A DNA stretch of 18,235 nucleotides from Bacteroidota bacterium (GTDB lineage Bacteria > Bacteroidota > Bacteroidia > Chitinophagales > Chitinophagaceae). The stretch spans positions 1 to 18,235 of the forward strand of contig JAURLW010000046.1 of NCBI GenBank assembly GCA_030831005.1, read 5' to 3'. The first letter of the stretch is position 1. The number at the start of each line of letters is the position of its first letter. Both the position numbers and the translations under genes were made by a program. Of this stretch, positions 1 to 7,502 are shown one piece after another. The notes below the pieces were generated by a model, which worked only from the letters and a program-made list of their open reading frames with translations, was not told the DNA's origin and searched no databases.

Positions 1-1620
1 GAATTACTAAAAGAAATTTGTTATGAACATACGATTGGATTAAGTCCAGTTTTTGGATTTTACATTTCACCAGACGATAAAAATGTTACTCAACAAATTT
101 GTCAATTTGGACAAGCTGGTTTAGGCATGCCAGATAGAGATTATTATTTCAAAACAGATGCCCGTACCTCGAAAATTAAGGATGCTTACACCAAATATGT
201 AGAAACTGTATTTACTTTATTAGGTCATAAGGATAGAGCTGCTGAAATGACTAAATCGGTTATTGAACTGGAAACGATTTTAGCAGGTTCTCACATGACT
301 CGTGTAGAAATGAGAGACCCTTACAAACTCTACAATAAGTTTAGTGAAAAAAGTGCTCATACAGCAATGCCTATGCTGGAGAGCACGCGTTTATTAAATT
401 TCTTAGGCATTAAAAATGCAGACAGCTTCATCATAGCACAGCCCAATTATTTTGCAAAATGGAGTGAAATGTTACATTCTCAAAATCTAGATTCCTGGAA
501 AAACTATTTACAATTTCATTTAGTAAATAGCATGGCATCTTTCTTGAGCAGCCCTTTCAATCAAGCAAGCTTCGAATTTTATGGCAAAGCAGTTAGAGGC
601 CAACAACAACAAAAACCAAGATGGAAAAGAGTTTTATCTATGGTTGATGGCAATATCGGAGAATTATTAGGACAAGAATATGTAAGTAAGAACTTTAAGC
701 CAGAAGCTAAAAGTCGCATGTTGGCTTTAGTTAATAATTTACAAGCTACCTATGCAGATCGTATTCAACATTTAGATTGGATGAGCAACGTAACCAAGAA
801 GAAAGCACTGACCAAATTAAATACCTTTTTAAAGAAAATTGGCTACCCTGATGCTTGGAAAGATTATAGTAAATTAGAAATTGTTCCTAATAACTATGCA
901 CAGAACATTATGAATGCTAGTGCATTGGAATTCCAAATGAACATTGATAAATTAGGAAAACCTGTAGATAAAAAAGAATGGGGCATGACACCTCCAACGG
1001 TGAATGCATATTACAATCCTGCTTTTAATGAAATCGTTTTCCCAGCTGGTATCTTACAATATCCATTCTTTGATTTTGATGCAGACGACGCCGTAAACTA
1101 TGGTGGTATTGGTGGCGTTATTGGTCATGAAATGACTCATGGCTTTGATGATCAAGGAAGACAATATGATGCAGATGGAAATTTAAATGATTGGTGGACA
1201 GAAGAAGATGCTGCTTTATTCACTAAAAAAGCACAAGTGGTAATTGATCAATTCAATAAATTTACGGTATTAGACACGGTACATGTAAATGGCGAATTAA
1301 CCATTGGTGAAAACTTAGCAGATTTGGGTGGCGTAACTATTGCCTACCAAGCTTTCCAACAAACACAACAATATAAAGAAGGCAAAACAATCGATGGATT
1401 AACTCCAGACCAACGCTTCTTCTTGAGTTGGGCTCAAGTTTGGAGAGCTAATACACGTCCTGAAGAAATGGTATCAAGAATTATTACAGATCCTCACTCT
1501 CCTAACGAATGGAGATGTAATGCTCCATTGAGCAATTTTGAACCTTTCTACAAAGCATTCAATATCCAACCCGGCACTAAAAATTATCGTGAACCAAATA
1601 CACGAGCACAAGTTTGGTAA
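1..1620 (+). CDS. M13 family zinc metallopeptidase (neprilysin/PepO-like), 5' truncated by window edge
   Basis: The frame is open from base 1, so the gene begins before the window; the ATG at 127 is internal (reads GLGMPDRDYY, a conserved M13 stretch). About 539 residues remain of a family usually 650-700 long, so the signal or lipoprotein peptide and first part of the ectodomain are missing. Seen directly: the gluzincin motif HEMTH at 1126-1140, the second motif ENLADLGG from 1309 supplying the third zinc ligand Glu (ENxxD), and the typical C-terminal block with CNAPLSNFEPFYKAF and a terminal Trp. Known of the family: these are zinc endopeptidases of oligopeptides, in Bacteroidota normally exported or lipid-anchored to the periplasm. 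The exact substrate cannot be told. All catalytic residues are intact and no frameshift is seen. A strong hairpin terminator follows 15 bases after the stop. Confidence 0.95.
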   Translation, partial: ELLKEICYEHTIGLSPVFGFYISPDDKNVTQQICQFGQAGLGMPDRDYYFKTDARTSKIKDAYTKYVETVFTLLGHKDRAAEMTKSVIELETILAGSHMTRVEMRDPYKLYNKFSEKSAHTAMPMLESTRLLNFLGIKNADSFIIAQPNYFAKWSEMLHSQNLDSWKNYLQFHLVNSMASFLSSPFNQASFEFYGKAVRGQQQQKPRWKRVLSMVDGNIGELLGQEYVSKNFKPEAKSRMLALVNNLQATYADRIQHLDWMSNVTKKKALTKLNTFLKKIGYPDAWKDYSKLEIVPNNYAQNIMNASALEFQMNIDKLGKPVDKKEWGMTPPTVNAYYNPAFNEIVFPAGILQYPFFDFDADDAVNYGGIGGVIGHEMTHGFDDQGRQYDADGNLNDWWTEEDAALFTKKAQVVIDQFNKFTVLDTVHVNGELTIGENLADLGGVTIAYQAFQQTQQYKEGKTIDGLTPDQRFFLSWAQVWRANTRPEEMVSRIITDPHSPNEWRCNAPLSNFEPFYKAFNIQPGTKNYREPNTRAQVW

Positions 1621-1634
1621 TCAAATTACCCTAT

Positions 1635-1668
1635 AAAAAAGAGCGACTTTAAAAGTCGCTCTTTTTTT
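1635..1668. terminator. Bidirectional rho-independent terminator
   Basis: The arm GAGCGACTT (1641-1649) pairs with AAGTCGCTC (1653-1661) around a 3-base loop. It is flanked by six A on the left and seven T on the right, so each strand has a GC-containing stem followed by a T run. It sits between two convergent genes. The stop codon of the minus-strand methyltransferase (1667-1669) lies inside the plus-strand T run, so one hairpin serves both genes. Confidence 0.93.
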
Positions 1669-2833
1669 ATTTTTCTACTCTTCGAGAACCCGAATATAAT
1701 TCATACTCCAGTAGCCTACAATCAATAGTACTATTAAAAAACTCTATTCTTCTTTGGGCTTTCAGCCCAATTTTCTTAGCTAAATCTAAATTGCCGGTAA
1801 AGATATAACCCCAATAACCACCACACTTTTTTTTCATAAAATCCCCTATCCTTCCATAGGTTTCTTCCAGCGCAGTTTCATCACCTAAACGATCTCCATA
1901 TTCTGGATTGACCATCATAACCCCAGCACCTTCTTCTGGTACATGTGTTTCATAAAAATCGCATACCGAAAAACTAATCATATCTGATACACCCGCAGCA
2001 AGGGCATTTAACTTAGCATTTTCTATTGCTTTACCACTTATATCAGAGGCAATAATAGGCACCTTAACATCAATTATTTGTGCTTCAATATTTAATCGCT
2101 CCTTATCATAAACTGCCGCATCATAACCCAAAATATGCATAAAGGCATAATTAGACCTAAACAAGCCTGGCACTTTGTTACTTGCCATTAATGCAGCTTC
2201 AATGGCTAAAGTACCTGACCCACACATAGGATTAATAAAAGGACTTTTCTTATCCCATTTACTTGCATAAATGGTAGCCGCAGCCAAACCTTCAAGCATC
2301 GGTGCTAAACCCGGAATTTTTCTATAGCCATGACGTGCGATGGAATCGCCCGTTGTATCGATAAATATTTCTGCAAAATCATCTTTCCAGTGCAAATGTA
2401 TAACTGTACCTGTTAGTGCTGCTCCTGTCTTCGGACGTTCGGTTCGTATATCTCTTAAACGATCTACAATAGCATCTTTAACCCTAAGATTAGCAAACAT
2501 ACTATTGTTGATGCTTTCATTACTTACATTACTCGTAACTGAAAAATAACCCGGGTCAGGGATAATTTCTTCCCAAGGCATTTGCACTAATTCGCTATAA
2601 ATCGCTTGAGCGTCTATGGCTTTAAAAGCTTGTAAACTATATAAAACCTGACTCGCACAACGTAGATTCAAATTTAATTTAATACAATCGTTTAGGGTAA
2701 TAAATAATTTTAAACCAGTAACAAATCGCTCTTCAATTTCAAAACCAAGGTTTAACACCTCTTGCTCCAAATAGGGCACTATTCTTTTGTGGCAGGTAAT
2801 AACCACATTTGCTTTCGTTGTAAACACGCTCAT
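1667..2833 (-). CDS. THUMP domain class I SAM-dependent RNA methyltransferase (RlmL/TrmN-like)
   Basis: The 388-residue product has an N-terminal THUMP-type RNA-binding region (roughly residues 45-155) followed by a Rossmann methyltransferase. Visible motifs are the SAM loop NPMCGSGTLAIEAA (from residue 201), an acidic ASDIS motif, and a catalytic-type motif reading NPEYGDRLG (from 309), where family members usually have NPPY. Known of the family: these enzymes make N2-methylguanosine in 23S rRNA (RlmL N-terminal half) or tRNA; which RNA is modified here cannot be decided. A TTG codon at 2842 would extend it by three residues, but it overlaps the -7 box at 2840-2847, so I take the ATG at 2833. 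marC lies 39 bases upstream on the same strand, so partial co-transcription is possible. It ends in the shared terminator. Confidence 0.9.
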   Translation of the reverse strand: MSVFTTKANVVITCHKRIVPYLEQEVLNLGFEIEERFVTGLKLFITLNDCIKLNLNLRCASQVLYSLQAFKAIDAQAIYSELVQMPWEEIIPDPGYFSVTSNVSNESINNSMFANLRVKDAIVDRLRDIRTERPKTGAALTGTVIHLHWKDDFAEIFIDTTGDSIARHGYRKIPGLAPMLEGLAAATIYASKWDKKSPFINPMCGSGTLAIEAALMASNKVPGLFRSNYAFMHILGYDAAVYDKERLNIEAQIIDVKVPIIASDISGKAIENAKLNALAAGVSDMISFSVCDFYETHVPEEGAGVMMVNPEYGDRLGDETALEETYGRIGDFMKKKCGGYWGYIFTGNLDLAKKIGLKAQRRIEFFNSTIDCRLLEYELYSGSRRVEK

Positions 2834-2839
2834 AAGCTG

Positions 2840-2847
2840 CAAAAATA
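2840..2847 (-). promoter_or_regulatory. -7 box (TATTTTTG) of the THUMP methyltransferase
   Basis: The minus strand reads TATTTTTG, an exact match to the Bacteroidota TAnnTTTG element, ending seven bases ahead of the ATG at 2833. Initiation 4-7 bases downstream would give an essentially leaderless mRNA. No clear TTG -33 element is present at the usual distance, which lowers confidence. Confidence 0.5.
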
Positions 2848-2872
2848 AAGGTTTTTAATGGCGTATGGTGGT

Positions 2873-3454
2873 TTATAAGAATAAATTAGTCTTGAATATT
2901 TTCACGCTTATTGCCAATAAAATAACTCCAAAAAATTTCCTAACTACTAAAATACCAGAAGGTCCTAACAAACGTTCTAAGAAATTGAGTGAACGAAGCA
3001 CGATAAAAATCACGATCAAATTAACCCCAATACCTAATAAAATATTATACGCATGAAAGTTGGCTTTTAACGACATAATGGTGGTAAGGGTACCAGAACC
3101 AGCTATAATTGGAAATGCTATAGGTACTACATTGCCGGACTTAAGATTGGTATCGCTTTTAAAAAATTCTAAACCTAATACCATTTCCAAACCTAAAATA
3201 AAAATAACAATCGAACCCGCGATAGCAAAAGAAGCAATATCAATACCCATAAAAGCGAGCGCTTTTTCTCCAATTAAAAAGAAAAGGTACATTAACACAC
3301 CGGAAACGAAAGTGACCATACCTGCATGAATATCGCCCATTTTGTTTTTAATGGCTATTAGCACTGGTATAGAACCCAACATATCAATTACGGCAAAAAG
3401 GGTTAAACTTACCGTTACCACTTGAGAAAAACTTACTATTGACAAAGAATCCAT
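2873..3454 (-). CDS. MarC family integral membrane protein (UPF0056)
   Basis: A hydrophobic protein of 193 residues with about six predicted membrane helices in two repeats of three. Recognisable MarC features are LFAVIDMLGSIP near the N-terminus, PIAFPIIAGSGTLTTI in the middle, and the conserved end RKFFGVILLAISVKIF. The family was once linked to multiple antibiotic resistance, later disputed; its transport substrate is unknown, so no function is assigned. An in-frame ATG at 3496 would give 207 residues. I prefer 3454 because a perfect -7 box (3470-3477) lies inside that extension and because family members begin about 15 residues before LFAVID. It is divergent from pepT and upstream of the THUMP methyltransferase on the same strand. 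No functional link with that gene is evident. Confidence 0.9.
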   Translation of the reverse strand: MDSLSIVSFSQVVTVSLTLFAVIDMLGSIPVLIAIKNKMGDIHAGMVTFVSGVLMYLFFLIGEKALAFMGIDIASFAIAGSIVIFILGLEMVLGLEFFKSDTNLKSGNVVPIAFPIIAGSGTLTTIMSLKANFHAYNILLGIGVNLIVIFIVLRSLNFLERLLGPSGILVVRKFFGVILLAISVKIFKTNLFL

Positions 3455-3469
3455 GACACCAATTTGTTG

Positions 3470-3477
3470 CAAAGATA
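3470..3477 (-). promoter_or_regulatory. -7 box (TATCTTTG) of marC-like gene
   Basis: The minus strand reads TATCTTTG, matching TAnnTTTG exactly, 15 bases before the ATG at 3454. Transcription would begin about 5-10 bases before the start codon. The -33 element is not clear. The box lies within the alternative N-terminal extension, which argues that the extension is not translated. Confidence 0.55.
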
Positions 3478-3495
3478 AAGACTTAGCGCAATCCA

Positions 3496-3526
3496 TTCGT
3501 TAAACTAAAAAAATCAAATATCTTTG
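3496..3526 (+). promoter_or_regulatory. Bacteroidota-type promoter of pepT-purM
   Basis: TATCTTTG at 3519-3526 matches the TAnnTTTG -7 consensus. TTCG at 3496-3499 is a one-mismatch TTTG -33 element with a 19-base spacer. Initiation near 3532 would leave a leader of only about 8 bases before the pepT ATG at 3541. The same octamer TATCTTTG serves marC on the other strand about 45 bases away. Confidence 0.65.
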
Positions 3527-3540
3527 CGTAAATTTCAATC

Positions 3541-4794
3541 ATGTCTATTCCTTCCTATCAACATACCCTTACAGAACGTTTTATGCGTTATGTGCAAATA
3601 GACACACAAAGTGATCCTAACGCTGATACACATCCAACAACAGAAAAGCAAAAAAACTTAAGTGCCTTATTACAACAAGAATTAATAGCTATGGGCATTA
3701 GCGATGCTATTACTGATGCATATGGTTATGTATATGCTAGCATTCCTGCTACGACAAACAAAAAAGTGCCTGTATTGTGTTTTTGTGCCCATGTTGATAC
3801 AGCACCTGATTGTAGTGGTTATCAAGTAAAACCAATCCTTCATAAAAACTATACCGGTGCTCCTATTGTGCTTCCAGATGATGAAAGCGTTGTGATTACA
3901 ACTGATCAACATCCTTATTTGAAAAGTAGAATTGGAGACGATATTATTACGGCAAGCGGCACTACCCTTTTAGGAGCTGATGATAAGGCTGGCGTTGCTA
4001 TCATAATGGATCTAGCAAATTATTTAATTACACATCCAGAAATTGAACATGGCCTTATTAGAATATTATTCACGCCCGATGAAGAGGTAGGCAAAGGGGT
4101 TGCAAAAATAGATATGCAACAATTAGGTGCAGACTTTGGCTATACTTTAGATGGTGGAGAACGCGGCCACTTAGAAGGTGAATCTTTTTCTGCTAATGGT
4201 GCCACAGCAACATTTAAAGGTATTAGTGCTCACCCAGGCTATGCTAAAGGTAAAATGGTAAGTGCCTTGAAAGCTGCTGCTCATTTTATTGATTTACTAC
4301 CAAGCTCTTCTTGGTGCCCCGAAGCTACAGAAGGCGACGAAGGCTTTGTGCATCCTATGCATGTGGAAGGCGTATTAGAAGAAGCAAGTGTTCAATTTAT
4401 AGTTCGTGATTTTGACACTCAAAAACTTCAAGAACATGAAGATAGATTGCGTTCTCTTCTAAAAGAAACAGAGGCCGCTTTCCCGGGTATTGAAACCTCG
4501 CTGACGGTGAAAGAGCAATATAGAAATATGAGAGAAGTGCTCGATAAATATCCAGAGGTTATGGAATATGCAGCTCAAGCATATAAAAAAGCTGGCATTG
4601 AGCCTGAAATAATGAAAATTAGAGGTGGTACCGACGGTTCTCGTTTATCTTTCATGGGTTTACCTTGCCCTAATATATTTACCGGAGAAATGGGTATTCA
4701 CTCTAAACAAGAATATGTAAGTGTTCAAGACATGGAAAAAGCTTGCGAAATTCTTGTTCACTTAACGCAAATATGGACCAACGCATCTAAATAA
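3541..4794 (+). CDS. pepT: Peptidase T (tripeptide aminopeptidase)
   Basis: The 417-residue protein matches the M20B metallopeptidase PepT in length and along its whole sequence. It removes the N-terminal residue from tripeptides in the cytoplasm. Two-zinc site residues are visible: H84 and D86 in AHVDTAPD, bridging D147 in GADDKAG, catalytic E181 and ligand E182 in TPDEEVG, D204 in LDGGERG, and H387 in GIHSKQEY. The lid or dimerisation domain lies roughly between residues 210 and 325 and carries SAHPGYAKGKM. The conserved RGGTDGSRLS loop precedes the last ligand. It is the first gene of a likely two-gene operon: purM starts five bases after its stop. A -7 box lies just ahead of the start. 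No key residue is missing. Confidence 0.97.
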   Translation: MSIPSYQHTLTERFMRYVQIDTQSDPNADTHPTTEKQKNLSALLQQELIAMGISDAITDAYGYVYASIPATTNKKVPVLCFCAHVDTAPDCSGYQVKPILHKNYTGAPIVLPDDESVVITTDQHPYLKSRIGDDIITASGTTLLGADDKAGVAIIMDLANYLITHPEIEHGLIRILFTPDEEVGKGVAKIDMQQLGADFGYTLDGGERGHLEGESFSANGATATFKGISAHPGYAKGKMVSALKAAAHFIDLLPSSSWCPEATEGDEGFVHPMHVEGVLEEASVQFIVRDFDTQKLQEHEDRLRSLLKETEAAFPGIETSLTVKEQYRNMREVLDKYPEVMEYAAQAYKKAGIEPEIMKIRGGTDGSRLSFMGLPCPNIFTGEMGIHSKQEYVSVQDMEKACEILVHLTQIWTNASK

Positions 4795-4799
4795 ATTTT

Positions 4800-5972
4800 A
4801 TGAGTACGAATAATAGATATAATTTAAGAGGAGTTTCTGCACAAAAAGAAGACGTGCATAAAGCAATTGCCAATTTGGATAAAGGATTATTCCCTAATGC
4901 TTTTTGCAAAATATACCCAGATTATTGGGGCGGCGATGAAGCGTATTGCAATATTATGCATGCTGATGGTGCTGGCACAAAATCTTCCTTAGCTTATATC
5001 TATTGGAGAGAAACTGGCGATTTAAGCGTATGGGAAGGTATAGCTATTGACTCTATTGTGATGAATATTGATGATATGCTTTGCGTAGGTGCTGTAGGTC
5101 CATTTACGTATTCATCTACAATTGGTAGAAATAAGAACTTAATTCCTGTAGAGGTAATCTCTCGTATCATAAATGGTACACAAAGTTATTTTAATACGCT
5201 TGCGCAATATGGCATACAAGTGCATTTAATGGGTGGAGAAACAGCGGATGTAGGTGATGTGGTAAGAACAGTAATAGTAGACGGAACTATGTCTTGCAGA
5301 ATGGAACGTAGCAAATTAATTACTACAGAAAAAATGGATGTAGGCGATGTTATAGTATCCTTGGCTAGCTATGGCAAAGCAAGCTACGAAAGTACTTATA
5401 ATAGCGGCATGGGCAGCAACGGATTAACGAGTGCACGTCATGAAATGTTACAAAAAATCTATAAAGAAAAATATCCAGAAAGCATTGATCCAAATGTGCC
5501 TGACGAAGTAGTTTATAATGGCAAGCATCTATTAACCGAAATGACGGAGACGGGCTTAGATATTGGCAAAATGATCTTATCTCCTACGCGTACTTATGCA
5601 CCGGTTATGTTAGCTATCATCAAAGAACATTTTGATCAATTACATGGCATTGTTCATTGTAGTGGTGGTGGACAAAGCAAATGTTTACACTATCTTCCAA
5701 AACCACTTCGTATTGTAAAAGACAACCTATTGCCTATTCCTCCATTATTCCAACTTATACAAGCTAGTGCAGGAACAGATTGGAGAGAAATGTATCAAGT
5801 GTTTAATATGGGACAACGCTTAGAGATTTTTACAGATGCCACTACCGCAGCATCTATAATAGAAATTGCTAAATCGTTTAACATTGACGCTCAAATAAGC
5901 GGTCGTGTAGAAGCAAGTACCAAGAAAGAAGTAGTGATCGAAAGTCCATACGGACGATTTGCTTACGAATAA
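4800..5972 (+). CDS. purM: Phosphoribosylformylglycinamidine cyclo-ligase (AIR synthase)
   Basis: This enzyme closes the imidazole ring in purine synthesis, converting FGAM and ATP to AIR. The 390-residue protein is the longer form I associate with Bacteroidota. Landmarks are the N-terminal RYNLRGVSAQKEDVH, the HADGAGTKSSLAY loop, NIDDMLCVGA, GGETADVGDVVRT, GMGSNGLTSARH, SPTRTYAP, HCSGGGQSK and the C-terminal FNMGQRLEIF. These correspond to the ATP- and FGAM-binding segments of the PurM/PurS-type fold. It follows pepT by five bases with no room for a promoter, so the two are probably co-transcribed. No other pur gene is in the window. The stop codon directly abuts the stop of the convergent small membrane protein gene, with no terminator between. 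Confidence 0.95.
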   Translation: MSTNNRYNLRGVSAQKEDVHKAIANLDKGLFPNAFCKIYPDYWGGDEAYCNIMHADGAGTKSSLAYIYWRETGDLSVWEGIAIDSIVMNIDDMLCVGAVGPFTYSSTIGRNKNLIPVEVISRIINGTQSYFNTLAQYGIQVHLMGGETADVGDVVRTVIVDGTMSCRMERSKLITTEKMDVGDVIVSLASYGKASYESTYNSGMGSNGLTSARHEMLQKIYKEKYPESIDPNVPDEVVYNGKHLLTEMTETGLDIGKMILSPTRTYAPVMLAIIKEHFDQLHGIVHCSGGGQSKCLHYLPKPLRIVKDNLLPIPPLFQLIQASAGTDWREMYQVFNMGQRLEIFTDATTAASIIEIAKSFNIDAQISGRVEASTKKEVVIESPYGRFAYE

Positions 5973-6323
5973 CTACTTGACGAATAATTTTCGTAAATAA
6001 AAGCTCAGTAAACTCATTAGACCAATGCCAAATAAAATTGCGGCATAAGGCCTAAATTCATGTTGGGTAAACTCTCCTATCATCCAAATAGAATTAGCCA
6101 AAATCCAAAAACAAATGGCCCAATTATGAATGCGTTCTGATTGATTGTGCCATGATTTCACCAATAAAAACATAGCCATACTCAGCGTTGGAAGAATCAT
6201 TAGCATAGCTAAGTATTTAAACTCCATAACCCAACAACTATCTTTAATTAGCCACAACAAAATATGGGTATTTTCATGCTTTTTCAGCGCTAACCATGAT
6301 TTATCATCATCAATATCTGCCAT
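5973..6323 (-). CDS. Small membrane protein of unknown function, three predicted helices
   Basis: The 116-residue product starts at an ATG and has a polar N-terminus (about 18 residues). A KDSCWVMEF motif at residues 27-35 is followed by three hydrophobic segments near 36-56, 66-84 and 92-111. The short loops carry Trp, Asn and Glu (FWILANSIWMIGEF). Similar small proteins with a KDxCW motif before the first helix seem familiar to me from Bacteroidota, but I know of no assigned function and give none. It is monocistronic, convergent with purM with zero spacing, and divergent from gapA with 115 bases between. A TATATTTA sequence (6348-6341, minus strand), one mismatch from TAnnTTTG, may be its -7 box. 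Composition and the clean stop and start positions support a real gene. Confidence 0.7.
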   Translation of the reverse strand: MADIDDDKSWLALKKHENTHILLWLIKDSCWVMEFKYLAMLMILPTLSMAMFLLVKSWHNQSERIHNWAICFWILANSIWMIGEFTQHEFRPYAAILFGIGLMSLLSFYLRKLFVK

Positions 6324-6340
6324 AAACTATAATATTTTGA

Positions 6341-6369
6341 TAAATATAGATGAAAAAAAGTAAATATAG
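6341..6369. repeat. Direct repeat TAAATATAG x2 upstream of the gapA promoter
   Basis: The nonamer TAAATATAG occurs at 6341-6349 and 6361-6369, exactly 20 bases apart start to start (about two helical turns). The second copy ends one base before the gapA -33 TTG. This could be an activator site or an UP-like AT element. In AT-rich DNA chance is also possible. Confidence 0.4.
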
Positions 6370-6370
6370 G

Positions 6371-6401
6371 TTGGCAATTTATAGAATGTATTATACCTTT
6401 G
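6371..6401 (+). promoter_or_regulatory. gapA promoter (TTG-N20-TACCTTTG)
   Basis: TTG at 6371-6373 and TACCTTTG at 6394-6401 are separated by 20 bases and match the primary sigma factor consensus of Bacteroidota (TTTG-N19-21-TAnnTTTG). The predicted start near 6408 leaves a leader of about 30 bases. This is the best-formed promoter in the window, fitting a highly expressed glycolytic gene. Confidence 0.75.
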
Positions 6402-6438
6402 AGCCCTCTTAACTATTCACTTTAAACGAACAAATACT

Positions 6439-7452
6439 ATGAGTAAAGTAAAAGTTGCCATTAATGGTTTCGGTCGAATTGGCCGCTTGGCATTTCGTCA
6501 AATTTATAACATGGAAGGAATTGATGTTGTAGCGATCAATGATCTTACTCAACCTCATGTATTAGCACATTTATTAAAATACGATACTGCTCAAGGAAGA
6601 TTCGGAGTGGATGTTTCTCACACAGATGACGCTATTGTTGTTGCCGGCAATACAATCAAAATATATGCTCAAAAAGATCCTTCTCAAATTCCTTGGGGAG
6701 CGCATGATGTAGATGTTGTTTTAGAATGCACTGGATTTTTCACAGATGCAGATAAAGCTGCTGCTCATATTAAAGCAGGTGCAAAACGTGTAGTAATTTC
6801 TGCTCCAGCAACAGGTGAAATGAAAACTATCGTTTTCAATGTTAACCACCATGAATTAGATGGTTCTGAAACTATTATTTCTTGTGCATCTTGTACGACC
6901 AACTGTTTAGCTCCAATGGCTAAAGTATTACATGATTCATTTGAATTAAAAGCAGGATTGATGACTACAGTTCATGCTTATACTAATGATCAAAACACCT
7001 TAGATGGTCCTCACCCTAAAGGCGACTTAAGAAGAGCTCGTGCAGCTGCTGAAAATATTATTCCTAACTCTACAGGTGCTGCTAAAGCAATTGGTTTAGT
7101 GTTACCAGCGCTTAAAGGCAAATTAGATGGTGTAGCTCAACGTGTACCAACTGTAACCGGTTCATTAACTGAGCTAGTAACTGTTTTAGGTAAAAAAGTA
7201 AGTATCGAAGAAGTAAATGCTGCTATGAAAGCTGCTGCTAACGAATCATTTGGTTATAACGAAGATGAAATTGTAAGTAGCGATATTATTGGCATTTCTT
7301 ACGGTTCTCTTTTTGATGCAACTCAAACTAAAGTTATCACTGTTGGAGAAACACAAATGGTGAAAACCGTTAGTTGGTACGATAACGAAATGAGTTATGT
7401 ATCTCAATTGGTAAGAACTGTAAAATATTTTGCAGGTTTAATTTCAAAATAA
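6439..7452 (+). CDS. gapA: Glyceraldehyde-3-phosphate dehydrogenase, type I
   Basis: This cytoplasmic glycolytic enzyme oxidises glyceraldehyde-3-phosphate to 1,3-bisphosphoglycerate with NAD+ and phosphate. The 337-residue length is standard. An N-terminal Rossmann motif NGFGRIGRLAFR is followed by IND with Asp35, favouring NAD over NADP. The catalytic Cys152 is in ASCTTNC and its partner His179 is in TTVHAYTNDQ. Phosphate-binding residues lie in the AAENIIPNSTGAAKAIG and RVPTVTGS segments, and the C-terminal WYDNEMSYVSQLV is intact. Codons look richer in preferred forms than in the neighbours, as expected for an abundant protein, but this was judged by eye. pgk follows 50 bases downstream behind a hairpin, so the two glycolytic genes are linked in order but not simply one transcript. 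Confidence 0.98.
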   Translation: MSKVKVAINGFGRIGRLAFRQIYNMEGIDVVAINDLTQPHVLAHLLKYDTAQGRFGVDVSHTDDAIVVAGNTIKIYAQKDPSQIPWGAHDVDVVLECTGFFTDADKAAAHIKAGAKRVVISAPATGEMKTIVFNVNHHELDGSETIISCASCTTNCLAPMAKVLHDSFELKAGLMTTVHAYTNDQNTLDGPHPKGDLRRARAAAENIIPNSTGAAKAIGLVLPALKGKLDGVAQRVPTVTGSLTELVTVLGKKVSIEEVNAAMKAAANESFGYNEDEIVSSDIIGISYGSLFDATQTKVITVGETQMVKTVSWYDNEMSYVSQLVRTVKYFAGLISK

Positions 7453-7460
7453 ATCATTTT

Positions 7461-7488
7461 AAAGCCCGATTATTTCGGGCTTTTTTTT
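7461..7488 (+). terminator. Rho-independent terminator between gapA and pgk
   Basis: AAAGCCCGA (7461-7469) pairs with TCGGGCTTT (7475-7483) around a TTATT loop, followed by a run of eight T to 7488. It ends 14 bases before the pgk start. No TAnnTTTG box fits between it and pgk, so pgk probably depends at least partly on read-through from gapA. Confidence 0.9.
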
Positions 7489-7502
7489 AACTATTATATT
7501 AT

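Noticed and set aside
2340..2549. Open frame on the + strand inside the methyltransferase gene
   Set aside because: Fully antisense to a well-supported conserved gene; composition reflects the shadow of the coding strand.
5976..5996. Small ACGAA/TTCGT hairpin after purM
   Set aside because: Short AT-rich stem inside the coding end of the convergent gene, with no T run on the purM strand.
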